A DNA stretch of 64,000 bases from Glandiceps talaboti (Eukaryota > Hemichordata > Enteropneusta > Spengelidae), in NCBI RefSeq assembly GCF_964340395.1, contig NC_135557.1, positions 372,001 through 436,000 of the forward strand. The letters are read 5' to 3'. Of the stretch, positions 1-14,500 are shown piece after piece. The notes below the pieces were generated by a model. It was not told where the DNA came from, made no database searches, and was given only the letters and a program-made list of their open reading frames with translations. The translations under genes and the position numbers were made by a program. Position 1 is the first letter of the stretch, and every line of letters starts with the position of its first letter.

Positions 1-199
1 TGTCATGGTGAGGAATAGATCAAAGTAGTTGTCATGGTGAGGAATAGATCAAAGTAATTGTCATGGTGATGAATAGCTCACGTTAGTTATCATGGTGAGG
101 AATAGATCAAAGTAGTTGTCATGGTGAGGAATAGATCAAAGTAGTTGTCATGGTGAGGAATAGATCAAAGTAATTGTCATGGTGATGAAAAGCTCACGT

Positions 200-3100
200 T
201 AGTTATCATGGTGAGGAATACATCAAAGTAGTTGTCATGGTGAGGAATAGATCAAAGTAATTGTCATGGTGATGAATAGCTCACGTTAGTTATCATGGTA
301 AGAAATATATCAAAGTAGTTGTCATGGTGAGGAATATATCAAAGTAATTGTCATGGCGAGAAATAGATCTAAGTAGTTGTCATGGTGAGGAATAGATCAA
401 AGTAGTTGTCATGGTGAGGAATAGATCTAAGTAGTTGTCATGGTGAGGAATAGATCAAAGTAGTTGTCATGGTGAGGAATATATCAAAGTAGTTGTCATG
501 GTGAGGAATAGATCAAAGTAATTGTAATGGTGAGGAATATATCAAAGTAGTTGTCATGGTGAAGAATAGATTAAAGTAGTTGTCATGGTGAGGAATAGAT
601 CAAAGTAGTTGTCATGGTGAGGAATAGATCAAAGTAATTGTCATGGTGATGAATAGCTCGCGTTAGTTATCATGGTGAGGAATATATCAAAGTAGTTGTC
701 ATGGTGAGGAATAGACCAAAGTAGTTGTCATGGCGAGAAATAGATCTAAGTAGTTGTCATGGTGAGGAATAGATCAAAGTAGTTGTCATGGTGAGGAATA
801 GATCAAAGTAGTTGTCATGGCGAGAAATAGATCTAAGTAGTTGTCATGGTGAGGAATAGATCAAAGTAGTTGTCATGGTGAGGAATATATCAAAGTAGTT
901 GTCATGGTGAGGAATAGATCAAAGTAGTTGTCATGGTGAGGAATAGATCAAAGTAGTTGCCATGGTGAGGAATAGATCAAAGTAATTGTAATGGTGAGGA
1001 ATAGATCAAAGTAGTTGTCATGGTGAAGAATAGATCAAAGTAGTTGTCATGGTGAGGAATATATCAAAGTAGTTGTCATGGTGAGGAATAGATCAAAGTA
1101 GTTGTCATGGTGAGGAATAGATCAAAGTAATTGTCATGGTGATGAATAGCTCGCGTTAGTTATCATGGTGATGAATAGAACAAAGTAGTTGTCATGGTGA
1201 GGAATAGATCAAAGTAATTGTCATGGTGATGAATAGCTCACGTTAGTTATCATGGTAAGAAATATATGAAAGTAATTGTCATGGTGAGGAATAGATCAAA
1301 CTAATTGTAATGGTGAGGAATATATCAAAGTAGTTGTCATGGTGAAGAATAGATCAAAGTAGTTGTCATGGTGAGGAATAGATCAAAGTAGTTGTCATGG
1401 TGAGGAATATATCAAAGTAGTTGTCATGGTGAGGAATAGATCAAAGTAATTGTCATGGTGATGAATAGCTCGCGTTGGTTATCATGGTGAGGAATAAATC
1501 AAAGTAGTTGTCATGGTGAGGAATAGATCAAAGTAGTTGTCATGGTGATGAAAAGCTCACGTTAGTTATCATGGTGAGGAATAGATCAAAGTAGTTGTCA
1601 TGGTGAGGAATAGATCAAAGTAATTGTCATGGTGATGAATAGCTCACGTTAGTTATCATGGTAAGAAACATATCAAAGTAGTTGTCATGGTGAGGAATAG
1701 ATCAAAGTAATTGTTATGGCGAGAAATAGATCTAAGTAGTTGTCATGGTGAGGAATAGATCAAAGTAGTTGTCATGGTGAGGAATAGATCAAAGTAATTG
1801 TCAAGGCGAGGAATAGATCAAAGTAATTGTCATGTTGAGAAATAGATCAAAGTAGTTGTCATGGTGAGGAATATATCAAAGTAGTTGTCAAGGCAAGGAA
1901 TAGATCAAAGTAATTGTCAAGGCGAGAAATAGATCAAAGTAATTGTCATGGTGAGGAATAGATCAAAGTAGTTGTCATGGTGAGGAATAGATCAAAGTAG
2001 TTGTCATGGTGAGGAATAGATCAAAGTAATTGTCATGGTGATGAAAAGCTCACGTTAGTTATCATGGTGAGGAATACATCAAAGTAGTTGTCATGGTGAG
2101 GAATAGATCAAAGTAATTGTCATGGTGATGAATAGCTCACGTTAGTTATCATGGTAAGAAATATATCAAAGTAGTTGTCATGGTGAGGAATATATCAAAG
2201 TAATTGTCATGGCGAGAAATAGATCTAAGTAGTTGTCATGGTGAGGAATAGATCTAAGTAGTTGTAATGGTGAGGAATAGATCAAAGTAGTTGTCATGGT
2301 GAGGAATAGATCAAAGTAATTCTCATGATGAGGAATAGATCAAAGTAATTATCATGATGAGGAATCGATCAAAGTAATTATCATAGTGAGGAATAGATCA
2401 AAGTAGTTGTCATGGCGAGTAATTGTCAAAGCGAGGAATATATCAAAGCATTTGTCAAGGTGAGGAATAGATCAAAGTAGTTGTCATGTCTAGGAATAGA
2501 TCAAAGTAGTTGTCATGGTGATGAAAAGAACAAAGTAATTGTCATGGTGAGGAATAGGTCAAAGTAGTTGTGATTGTGAGGAATAGATCGAAGTAATTGT
2601 CAAGGTGTGGAATAGATCAAAATAGTTGTTTTGGTGAGGAATAGATCAAAGTAGTTGTCATGGTGATGAATATATCAAAGTAATTGTCATGGTGAGGAAT
2701 AGATCAAAGTAGTTGTAATGGTGAGGAATAGATCAAAGTAGTTGTCATGGTGAGGAATAGATCAAAGTAATTGTCATGGTGATGAATAGCTCGTGTTAGT
2801 TATCATGGTGAGGAATAGATCAAAGTAATTGTCATGGTGATGAATAGCTCACATTAGTTATCATGGTAAGAAATATATCAAAGTAGTTGTCATGGTGAGG
2901 AATAGATCAAAGTAATTGTTATGGCGAGAAATAGATCTAAGTAGTTGTCATGGTGAGGAATAGATCAAAGTAGTTGTCATGGTGAGGAAAAGATCAAAGT
3001 AGTTGTCATGCTGAGGAATAGGTCAAAGTAGTTGTCATGCTGAGGAATAGATCAAAGTAGTTGTCATGCTGAGGAATAGATCAAAGTAGTTGTCATGATA

Positions 3101-6100
3101 AGGAATAGATCAAAGTAATTGTCAAGGCGAGGAATAGATCAAAGTAATTGTCATGTTGAGGAATAGATCAAAGTAGTTGTCATGGTGAGGAATAGATCAA
3201 AGTAGTTGTCATGGTGAGGAATAGATCAAAGTAGTTGTCATGGTGAGGAAAAGATCAAAGTAGTTGTCATGGTGAGGAATAGGTCAAAGTAGTTGTCATG
3301 CTGAGGAATAGATCAAAGTAGTTGTCATGCTGAGGAACAGATTAAAGTAGTTGTCATGGTGAGGAATAGATCAAAGTAGTTGTCATGGTGAGGAATAGAT
3401 CAAAGTAATTGTCATGGTGATGAAAAGCTCACGTTAGTTATCATGGTGAGGAATAGATCAAAGTAGTTGTCATGGTGAGGAATAGATCAAAGTAATTGTC
3501 ATGGTGATGAATAGCTCACATTAGTTATCATGGTAAGAAATATATCAAAGTAGTTGTCATGGTGAGGAATAGATCAAAGTAATTGTTATGGCGAGAAATA
3601 GATCTAAGTAGTTGTCATGGTGAGGAATAGATCAAAGTAGTTGTCATGGTGAGGAAAAGATCAAAGTAGTTGTCATGGTGAGGAATAGGTCAAAGTAGTT
3701 GTCATGCTGAGGAATAGATCAAAGTAGTTGTCATGCTGAGGAATAGATCAAAGTAGTTGTCATGGTGAGGAATAGATCAAAGTAATTGTCATGGTGATGA
3801 AAAGCTCACGTTAGTTATCATGGTGAGGAATAGATCAAAGTAGTTGTCATGGTGAGGAATAGATCAAAGTAATTGTCATGGTGATGAATAGCTCACATTA
3901 GTTATCATGGTAAGAAATATATCAAAGTAGTTGTCATGGTGAGGAATAGATCAAAGTAATTGTTATGGCGAGAAATAGATCTAAGTAGTTGTCATGGTGA
4001 GGAATAGATCAAAGTAGTTGTCATGGTGAGGAAAAGATCAAAGTAGTTGTCATGGTGAGGAATAGGTCAAAGTAGTTGTCATGCTGAGGAATAGATCAAA
4101 GTAGTTGTCATGCTGAGGAATAGATCAAAGTAGTTGTCATGGTGAGGAATAGATCAAAGTAATTGTCAAGGCGAGGAATAGATCAAAGTAATTGTCATGT
4201 TGAGGAATAGATCAAAGTAGTTGTCATGGTGAGGAATAGATCAAAGTAATTGTCATGGTAAGGAATAGATCAAAGTAGTTGTCATGGTGAGGAATAGATC
4301 AAAGTAATTGTCGTGGTGAGGAATAGATTAAAGTAGTTGTAATAGTGAGGAATAGATCAAAGTAATTGTAATGGTGAGGAATAGATCAAAGTAATTGTCA
4401 TGTGATGAATAGCTCACGTTAGTTATCATGGTAAGAAATATATCAAAGTAATTGTCATGGTGAGGAATAGATCAAAGTAATTGTCATGGCGAGAAATAGA
4501 TCTAAGGAGTTGTCATGATGAGGAATAGATCAAAGTAGTTGTCATGGTGATGAATAGATCAAAGTAATTGTCATGGTGAGGAATAGATCAAAGTAGTTGT
4601 CATGGTGAGGAATAGATCAAAGTAATTGTGATGGTGATGAATAGCTCACGTTAGTTATCATGGTGAGGAAAAGATCAAAGTAGTTGTCATGGTGAGGAAT
4701 ATGTCAAAGTAGTTGTCATGCAGAGGAATAGATCAAAGTAGTTGTCATGCTGAGGAATAGATCAAAGTAGTTGTCATGGTGATGAAAAGCTCACGTTAGT
4801 TATCATGGTGAGGAATAGATCAAAGTAGTTGTCATGGTGAGGAATAGATCAAAGTAATTGTCATGGTGATGAATAGCTCACATTAGTTATCATGGTAAGA
4901 AATATATCAAAGTAGTTGTCATGGTGAGGAATAGATCAAAGTAATTGTTATGGCGAGAAATAGATCTAAGTAGTTGTCATGGTGAGGAATAGATCAAAGT
5001 AGTTGTCATGGTGAGGAAAAGATCAAAGTAGTTGTCATGGTGAGGAATAGGTCAAAGTAGTTGTCATGCTGAGGAATAGATCAAAGTAGTTGTCATGCTG
5101 AGGAATAGATCAAAGTAGTTGTCATGGTGAGGAATAGATCAAAGTAATTGTCAAGGCGAGGAATAGATCAAAGTAATTGTCATGTTGAGGAATAGATCAA
5201 AGTAGTTGTCATGGTGAGGAATAGATCAAAGTAATTGTCATGGTAAGGAATAGATCAAAGTAGTTGTCATGGTGAGGAATAGATCAAAGTAATTGTCGTG
5301 GTGAGGAATAGATTAAAGTAGTTGTAATAGTGAGGAATAGATCAAAGTAATTGTAATGGTGAGGAATAGATCAAAGTAATTGTCATGTTAGTTATCATGG
5401 TAAGAAATATATCAAAGTAATTGTCATGGTGAGGAATAGATCAAAGTAATTGTCATGGCGAGAAATAGATCTAAGGAGTTGTCATGATGAGGAATAGATC
5501 AAAGTAGTTGTCATGGTGATGAATAGATCAAAGTAATTGTCATGGTGAGGAATAGATCAAAGTAGTTGTCATGGTGAGGAATAGATCAAAGTAATTGTGA
5601 TGGTGATGAATAGCTCACGTTAGTTATCATGGTGAGGAAAAGATCAAAGTAGTTGTCATGGTGAGGAATATGTCAAAGTAGTTGTCATGCAGAGGAATAG
5701 ATCAAAGTAGTTGTCATGCTGAGGAATAGATCAAAGTAGTTGTCATGGTGAGGAATAGATCAAAGTAAATGTCAAGGTGAGGAATAGATCAAAGTAATTG
5801 TCATGTTGAGGAATAGATCAAAGTAGTTGTCATGGTGAGGAATAGATCAAAGTAATTGTCATGCTGAGGAATAGATCAAAGTAGTTGTCATTTTGAAGAA
5901 TAGATCAAAGTAATTGTCGTGGTGAGGAATAGATTAAAGTAGTTGTAATAGTAATGAATAGATCAAAGTAATTGTAATGGTGAGGAATAGCTCACGTTAG
6001 TTATCATGGTGAGGAATAGATCAAAGTAGTTGTCATGGTGAGGAATAGATCAAAGTAGTTGTCATGGTGAGGAATAGATCAAAGTAGTTGTCATGGTTAT

Positions 6101-8583
6101 GAAAAGCTCACGTTAGTTATCATGGTGAGGAATACATCAAAGTAGTTGTCATGGTGAGGAATAGATCAAAGTAATTGTCATGGTGAGGAATAGCTCACGT
6201 TAGTTATCATGGTAAGAAATAGATCAAAGTAGTTGTCATGGTGAGGAATAGAACAAAGTAATTGTCATGGCGAGAAATAGATCTAAGTAGTTGTCATGGT
6301 GAGGAATAGATCAAAGTAGTTGTCATGGTGAGGAATAGATCAAAGTAGTTGTCATGGTGAGGAATAGATCAAAGTAGTTGTCATGGTGAGAAATATATCA
6401 AAGTAGTTGTCATGGTGAGGAATAGATCAAAGTAATTGTAATGGTGAGGAATAGATCAAAGTAATTGTCATGGTGATGAAAAGCTCACGTTTGTTATCAT
6501 GGTGAGGAATAGATCAAAGTAGTTGTCATGGTGAGGAATAGATCAAAGTAATTGTCATGGTGATGAATAGCTCACATTAGTTATCATGGTAAGAAATATA
6601 TCAAAGTAGTTGTCATGGTGAGGAATAGATCAAAGTAATTGTTATAGCGAGAAATAGATCTAAGTAGTTGTCATGGTGAGGAATAGATCAAAGTACTTGT
6701 CATGGTGAGGAAAAGATCAAAGTAGTTGTCATGGTGAGGAATAGGTCAAAGTAGTTGTCATGCTGAGGAATAGATCAAAGTAGTTGTCATGCTGAGGAAT
6801 AGATCAAAGTAGTTGTCATGATGAGGAATAGATCAAAGTAATTGTCAAGGCGAGGAATAGATCAAAGTAATTGTCATGTTGAGGAATAGATCAAAGTAGT
6901 TGTCATGGTGAGGAATAGATCAAAGTAGTTGTCATGGTGAGGAATAGATCAAAGTAGTTGTCATGGTGAGGAAAAGATCAAAGTAGTTGTCATGGTGAGG
7001 AATAGGTCAAAGTAGTTGTCATGTTGAGGAATAGATCAAAGTAGTTGTCATGCTGAGGAATAGATCAAAGTAGTTGTCATGGTGAGGAATAGATCAAAGT
7101 AGTTGTCATGGTGAGGAATAGGTCAAAGTAGTTGTCATGTTGAGGAATAGATCAAAGTAGTTGTCATGGTGAGGAAAAGATCAAAGTAGTTGTCATGGTG
7201 AGGAATAGGTCAAAGTAGTTGTCATGTTGAGGAATAGATCAAAGTAGTTGTCATGCTGAGGAATAGATCAAAGTAGTTGTCATGGTGAGGAATAGATCAA
7301 AGTAATTGTCAAGGCGAGGAATAGATCAAAGTAATTGTCATGTTGAGGAATAGATCAAAGTAGTTGTCATGGTGAGGAATAGATCAAAGTAATTGTCATG
7401 GTGAGGAATAGATCAAAGTAGTTGTCATGGTGAGGAATAGATCAAAGTAATTGTCGTGGTGAGGAATAGATTAAAGTAGTTGTAATAGTGAGGAATAGAT
7501 CAAAGTAATTGTAATGGTGAGGAATAGATCAAAGTAATTGTCATGTGATGAATAGCTCACGTTAGTTATCATGGTAAGAAATATATCAAAGTAATTGTCA
7601 TGGTGAGGAATAGATCAAAGTAATTGTCATGGCGAGAAATAGATCTAAGGAGTTGTCATGATGAGGAATAGATCAAAGTAGTTGTCATGGTGATGAATAG
7701 ATCAAAGTAATTGTCATGGTGAGGAATAGATCAAAGTAGTTGTCATGGTGAGGAATAGATCAAAGTAATTGTCATGGTGATGAATAGCTCACGTTAGTTA
7801 TCATGGTGAGGAAAAGATCAAAGTAGTTGTCATGGTGAGGAATAGATCAAAGTAATTGTAATGGTGAGGAATAGATCAAAGTAATTGTCATGTGATGAAT
7901 AGCTCACGTTAGTTATCATGGTAAGAAATATATCAAAGTAATTGTCATGGTGAGGAATAGATCAAAGTAATTGTCATGGCGAGAAATAGATCTAAGGAGT
8001 TGTCATGATGAGGAATAGATCAAAGTAGTTGTCATGGTGATGAATAGATCAAAGTAATTGTCATGGTGAGGAATAGATCAAAGTAGTTGTCATGGTGAGG
8101 AATAGATCAAAGTAATTGTCATGGTGATGAATAGCTCACGTTAGTTATCATGGTGAGGAAAAGATCAAAGTAGTTGTCATGGTGAGGAATAGGTCAAAGT
8201 AGTTGTCATGCAGAGGAATAGATCAAAGTATTTGTCATGCTGAGGAATAGATCAAAGTAGTTGTCATGGTGAGGAATAGATCAAAGTAAATGTCAAGGCG
8301 AGGAATAGATCAAAGTAATTGTCATGTTGAGGAATAGATCAAAGTAGTTGTCATGGTGAGGAATAGATCAAAGTAATTGTCATGCTGAGGAATAGATCAA
8401 AGTAGTTGTCATGGTGAGGAATAGATCAAAGTAATTGTCGTGGTGAGGAATAGATTAAAGTAGTTGTGATAGTGATGAATAGATCAAAGTAATTGTAATG
8501 GTGAGGAATAGCTCACGTTAGTTATCATGGTGAGGAATAGATCAAAGTAGTTGTCATGGTGAGGAATAGATCAAAGTAGTTAT
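200..8583 (+). repeat. Segmental duplication inside the 29-bp array, copy 1
   Basis: Copy 1 of a roughly 8.4-kb direct duplication. Rare variants recur in the same order in copy 2. One is TCTCATGATG at 2,321 versus 10,785. Another is CATGGCGAGT at 2,411 versus 10,875 (both offset 8,464). The start of the copies is offset by 8,377, because copy 2 gained three units near 10,500. An internal 12-unit duplication near 7,500-8,150 exists only in copy 1 and shifts the offset to about 8,133 at the right end. Boundaries are approximate. Confidence 0.85.
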
Positions 8584-11500
8584 CATGGTGAGGAATACAT
8601 CAAAGTAGTTGTCATGGTGAGGAATAGATCAAAGTAATTGTCATGGTGATGAATAGCTCACGTTAGTTATCATGGTAAGAAATATATCAAAGTAGTTGTC
8701 ATGGTGAGGAATATATCAAAGTAATTGTCATGGCGAGAAATAGATCTAAGTAGTTGTCATGGTGAGGAATAGATCAAAGTAGTTGTCATGGTGAGGAATA
8801 GATCTAAGTAGTTGTCATGGTGAGGAATAGATCAAAGTAGTTGTCATGGTGAGGAATATATCAAAGTAGTTGTCATGGTGAGGAATAGATCAAAGTAATT
8901 GTAATGGTGAGGAATATATCAAAGTAGTTGTCATGGTGAAGAATAGATTAAAGTAGTTGTCATGGTGAGGAATAGATCAAAGTAGTTGTCATGGTGAGGA
9001 ATAGATCAAAGTAATTGTCATGGTGATGAATAGCTCGCGTTAGTTATCATGGTGAGGAATATATCAAAGTAGTTGTCATGGTGAGGAATAGACCAAAGTA
9101 GTTGTCATGGCGAGAAATAGATCTAAGTAGTTGTCATGGTGAGGAATAGATCAAAGTAGTTGTCATGGTGAGGAATAGATCAAAGTAGTTGTCATGGCGA
9201 GAAATAGATCTAAGTAGTTGTCATGGTGAGGAATAGATCAAAGTAGTTGTCATGGTGAGGAATATATCAAAGTAGTTGTCATGGTGAGGAATAGATCAAA
9301 GTAGTTGTCATGGTGAGGAATAGATCAAAGTAGTTGCCATGGTGAGGAATAGATCAAAGTAATTGTAATGGTGAGGAATAGATCAAAGTAGTTGTCATGG
9401 TGAAGAATAGATCAAAGTAGTTGTCATGGTGAGGAATATATCAAAGTAGTTGTCATGGTGAGGAATAGATCAAAGTAGTTGTCATGGTGAGGAATAGATC
9501 AAAGTAATTGTCATGGTGATGAATAGCTCGCGTTAGTTATCATGGTGATGAATAGAACAAAGTAGTTGTCATGGTGAGGAATAGATCAAAGTAATTGTCA
9601 TGGTGATGAATAGCTCACGTTAGTTATCATGGTAAGAAATATATGAAAGTAATTGTCATGGTGAGGAATAGATCAAACTAATTGTAATGGTGAGGAATAT
9701 ATCAAAGTAGTTGTCATGGTGAAGAATAGATCAAAGTAGTTGTCATGGTGAGGAATAGATCAAAGTAGTTGTCATGGTGAGGAATATATCAAAGTAGTTG
9801 TCATGGTGAGGAATAGATCAAAGTAATTGTCATGGTGATGAATAGCTCGCGTTGGTTATCATGGTGAGGAATAAATCAAAGTAGTTGTCATGGTGAGGAA
9901 TAGATCAAAGTAGTTGTCATGGTGATGAAAAGCTCACGTTAGTTATCATGGTGAGGAATAGATCAAAGTAATTGTCATGGTGAGGAATAGATCAAAGTAA
10001 TTGTCATGGTGATGAATAGCTCACGTTAGTTATCATGGTAAGAAACATATCAAAGTAGTTGTCATGGTGAGGAATAGATCAAAGTAATTGTTATGGCGAG
10101 AAATAGATCTAAGTAGTTGTCATGGTGAGGAATAGATCAAAGTAGTTGTCATGGTGAGGAATAGATCAAAGTAATTGTCAAGGCGAGGAATAGATCAAAG
10201 TAATTGTCATGTTGAGAAATAGATCAAAGTAGTTGTCATGGTGAGGAATATATCAAAGTAGTTGTCAAGGCAAGGAATAGATCAAAGTAATTGTCAAGGC
10301 GAGAAATAGATCAAAGTAATTGTCATGGTGAGGAATAGATCAAAGTAGTTGTCATGGTGAGGAATAGATCAAAGTAGTTGTCATGGTGAGGAATAGATCA
10401 AAGTAATTGTCATGGTGATGAAAAGCTCACGTTAGTTATCATGGTGAGGAATACATCAAAGTAGTTGTCATGGTGAGGAATAGATCAAAGTAATTGTCAT
10501 GGTGATGAATAGCTCACGTTAGATATCATGGTGAGGAATACATCAAAGTAGTTGTCATGGTGAGGAATAGATCAAAGTAATTGTCATGGTGATGAATAGC
10601 TCACGTTAGTTATCATGGTAAGAAATATATCAAAGTAGTTGTCATGGTGAGGAATATATCAAAGTAATTGTCATGGCGAGAAATAGATCTAAGTAGTTGT
10701 CATGGTGAGGAATAGATCTAAGTAGTTGTAATGGTGAGGAATAGATCAAAGTAGTTGTCATGGTGAGGAATAGATCAAAGTAATTCTCATGATGAGGAAT
10801 AGATCAAAGTAATTATCATGATGAGGAATCGATCAAAGTAATTATCATAGTGAGGAATAGATCAAAGTAGTTGTCATGGCGAGTAATTGTCAAAGCGAGG
10901 AATATATCAAAGCATTTGTCAAGGTGAGGAATAGATCAAAGTAGTTGTCATGTCTAGGAATAGATCAAAGTAGTTGTCATGGTGATGAAAAGAACAAAGT
11001 AATTGTCATGGTGAGGAATAGGTCAAAGTAGTTGTGATTGTGAGGAATAGATCGAAGTAATTGTCAAGGTGTGGAATAGATCAAAATAGTTGTTTTGGTG
11101 AGGAATAGATCAAAGTAGTTGTCATGGTGATGAATATATCAAAGTAATTGTCATGGTGAGGAATAGATCAAAGTAGTTGTAATGGTGAGGAATAGATCAA
11201 AGTAGTTGTCATGGTGAGGAATAGATCAAAGTAATTGTCATGGTGATGAATAGCTCGTGTTAGTTATCATGGTGAGGAATAGATCAAAGTAATTGTCATG
11301 GTGATGAATAGCTCACATTAGTTATCATGGTAAGAAATATATCAAAGTAGTTGTCATGGTGAGGAATAGATCAAAGTAATTGTTATGGCGAGAAATAGAT
11401 CTAAGTAGTTGTCATGGTGAGGAATAGATCAAAGTAGTTGTCATGGTGAGGAAAAGATCAAAGTAGTTGTCATGGTGAGGAATAGGTCAAAGTAGTTGTC

Positions 11501-14500
11501 ATGCTGAGGAATAGATCAAAGTAGTTGTCATGCTGAGGAATAGATCAAAGTAGTTGTCTTGATAAGGAATAGATCAAAGTAATTGTCAAGGCGAGGAATA
11601 GATCAAAGTAATTGTCATGTTGAGGAATAGATCAAAGTAGTTGTCATGGTGAGGAATAGATCAAAGTAGTTGTCATGGTGAGGAATAGATCAAAGTAGTT
11701 GTCATGGTGAGGAAAAGATCAAAGTAGTTGTCATGGTGAGGAATAGGTCAAAGTAGTTGTCATGCTGAGGAATAGATCAAAGTAGTTGTCATGCTGAGGA
11801 ACAGATTAAAGTAGTTGTCATGGTGAGGAATAGATCAAAGTAGTTGTCATGGTGAGGAATAGATCAAAGTAATTGTCATGGTGATGAAAAGCTCACGTTA
11901 GTTATCATGGTGAGGAATAGATCAAAGTAGTTGTCATGGTGAGGAATAGATCAAAGTAATTGTCATGGTGATGAATAGCTCACATTAGTTATCATGGTAA
12001 GAAATATATCAAAGTAGTTGTTATGGTGAGGAATAGATCAAAGTAATTGTTATGGCGAGAAATAGATCTAAGTAGTTGTCATGGTGAGGAATAGATCAAA
12101 GTAGTTGTCATGGTGAGGAAAAGATCAAAGTAGTTGTCATGGTGAGGAATAGGTCAAAGTAGTTGTCATGCTGAGGAATAGATCAAAGTAGTTGTCATGC
12201 TGAGGAATAGATCAAAGTAGTTGTCATGGTGAGGAATAGATCAAAGTAATTGTCATGGTGATGAAAAGCTCACGTTAGTTATCATGGTGAGGAATAGATC
12301 AAAGTAGTTGTCATGGTGAGGAATAGATCAAAGTAATTGTCATGGTGATGAATAGCTCACATTAGTTATCATGGTAAGAAATATATCAAAGTAGTTGTCA
12401 TGGTGAGGAATAGATCAAAGTAATTGTTATGGCGAGAAATAGATCTAAGTAGTTGTCATGGTGAGGAATAGATCAAAGTAGTTGTCATGGTGAGGAAAAG
12501 ATCAAAGTAGTTGTCATGGTGAGGAATAGGTCAAAGTAGTTGTCATGCTGAGGAATAGATCAAAGTAGTTGTCATGCTGAGGAATAGATCAAAGTAGTTG
12601 TCATGGTGAGGAATAGATCAAAGTAATTGTCAAGGCGAGGAATAGATCAAAGTAATTGTCATGTTGAGGAATAGATCAAAGTAGTTGTCATGGTGAGGAA
12701 TAGATCAAAGTAATTGTCATGGTAAGGAATAGATCAAAGTAGTTGTCATGGTGAGGAATAGATCAAAGTAATTGTCGTGGTGAGGAATAGATTAAAGTAG
12801 TTGTAATAGTGAGGAATAGATCAAAGTAATTGTAATGGTGAGGAATAGATCAAAGTAATTGTCATGTGATGAATAGCTCACGTTAGTTATCATGGTAAGA
12901 AATATATCAAAGTAATTGTCATGGTGAGGAATAGATCAAAGTAATTGTCATGGCGAGAAATAGATCTAAGGAGTTGTCATGATGAGGAATAGATCAAAGT
13001 AGTTGTCATGGTGATGAATAGATCAAAGTAATTGTCATGGTGAGGAATAGATCAAAGTAGTTGTCATGGTGAGGAATAGATCAAAGTAATTGTGATGGTG
13101 ATGAATAGCTCACGTTAGTTATCATGGTGAGGAAAAGATCAAAGTAGTTGTCATGGTGAGGAATATGTCAAAGTAGTTGTCATGCAGAGGAATAGATCAA
13201 AGTAGTTGTCATGCTGAGGAATAGATCAAAGTAGTTGTCATGGTGATGAAAAGCTCACGTTAGTTATCATGGTGAGGAATAGATCAAAGTAGTTGTCATG
13301 GTGAGGAATAGATCAAAGTAATTGTCATGGTGATGAATAGCTCACATTAGTTATCATGGTAAGAAATATATCAAAGTAGTTGTCATGGTGAGGAATAGAT
13401 CAAAGTAATTGTTATGGCGAGAAATAGATCTAAGTAGTTGTCATGGTGAGGAATAGATCAAAGTAGTTGTCATGGTGAGGAAAAGATCAAAGTAGTTGTC
13501 ATGGTGAGGAATAGGTCAAAGTAGTTGTCATGCTGAGGAATAGATCAAAGTAGTTGTCATGCTGAGGAATAGATCAAAGTAGTTGTCATGGTGAGGAATA
13601 GATCAAAGTAATTGTCAAGGCGAGGAATAGATCAAAGTAATTGTCATGTTGAGGAATAGATCAAAGTAGTTGTCATGGTGAGGAATAGATCAAAGTAATT
13701 GTCATGGTAAGGAATAGATCAAAGTAGTTGTCATGGTGAGGAATAGATCAAAGTAATTGTCGTGGTGAGGAATAGATTAAAGTAGTTGTAATAGTGAGGA
13801 ATAGATCAAAGTAATTGTAATGGTGAGGAATAGATCAAAGTAATTGTCATGTGATGAATAGCTCACGTTAGTTATCATGGTAAGAAATATATCAAAGTAA
13901 TTGTCATGGTGAGGAATAGATCAAAGTAATTGTCATGGCGAGAAATAGATCTAAGGAGTTGTCATGATGAGGAATAGATCAAAGTAGTTGTCATGGTGAT
14001 GAATAGATCAAAGTAATTGTCATGGTGAGGAATAGATCAAAGTAGTTGTCATGGTGAGGAATAGATCAAAGTAATTGTGATGGTGATGAATAGCTCACGT
14101 TAGTTATCATGGTGAGGAAAAGATCAAAGTAGTTGTCATGGTGAGGAATATGTCAAAGTAGTTGTCATGCAGAGGAATAGATCAAAGTAGTTGTCATGCT
14201 GAGGAATAGATCAAAGTAGTTGTCATGGTGAGGAATAGATCAAAGTAAATGTCAAGGTGAGGAATAGATCAAAGTAATTGTCATGTTGAGGAATAGATCA
14301 AAGTAGTTGTCATGGTGAGGAATAGATCAAAGTAATTGTCATGCTGAGGAATAGATCAAAGTAGTTGTCATTTTGAAGAATAGATCAAAGTAATTGTCGT
14401 GGTGAGGAATAGATTAAAGTAGTTGTAATAGTAATGAATAGATCAAAGTAATTGTAATGGTGAGGAATAGCTCACGTTAGTTATCATGGTGAGGAATAGA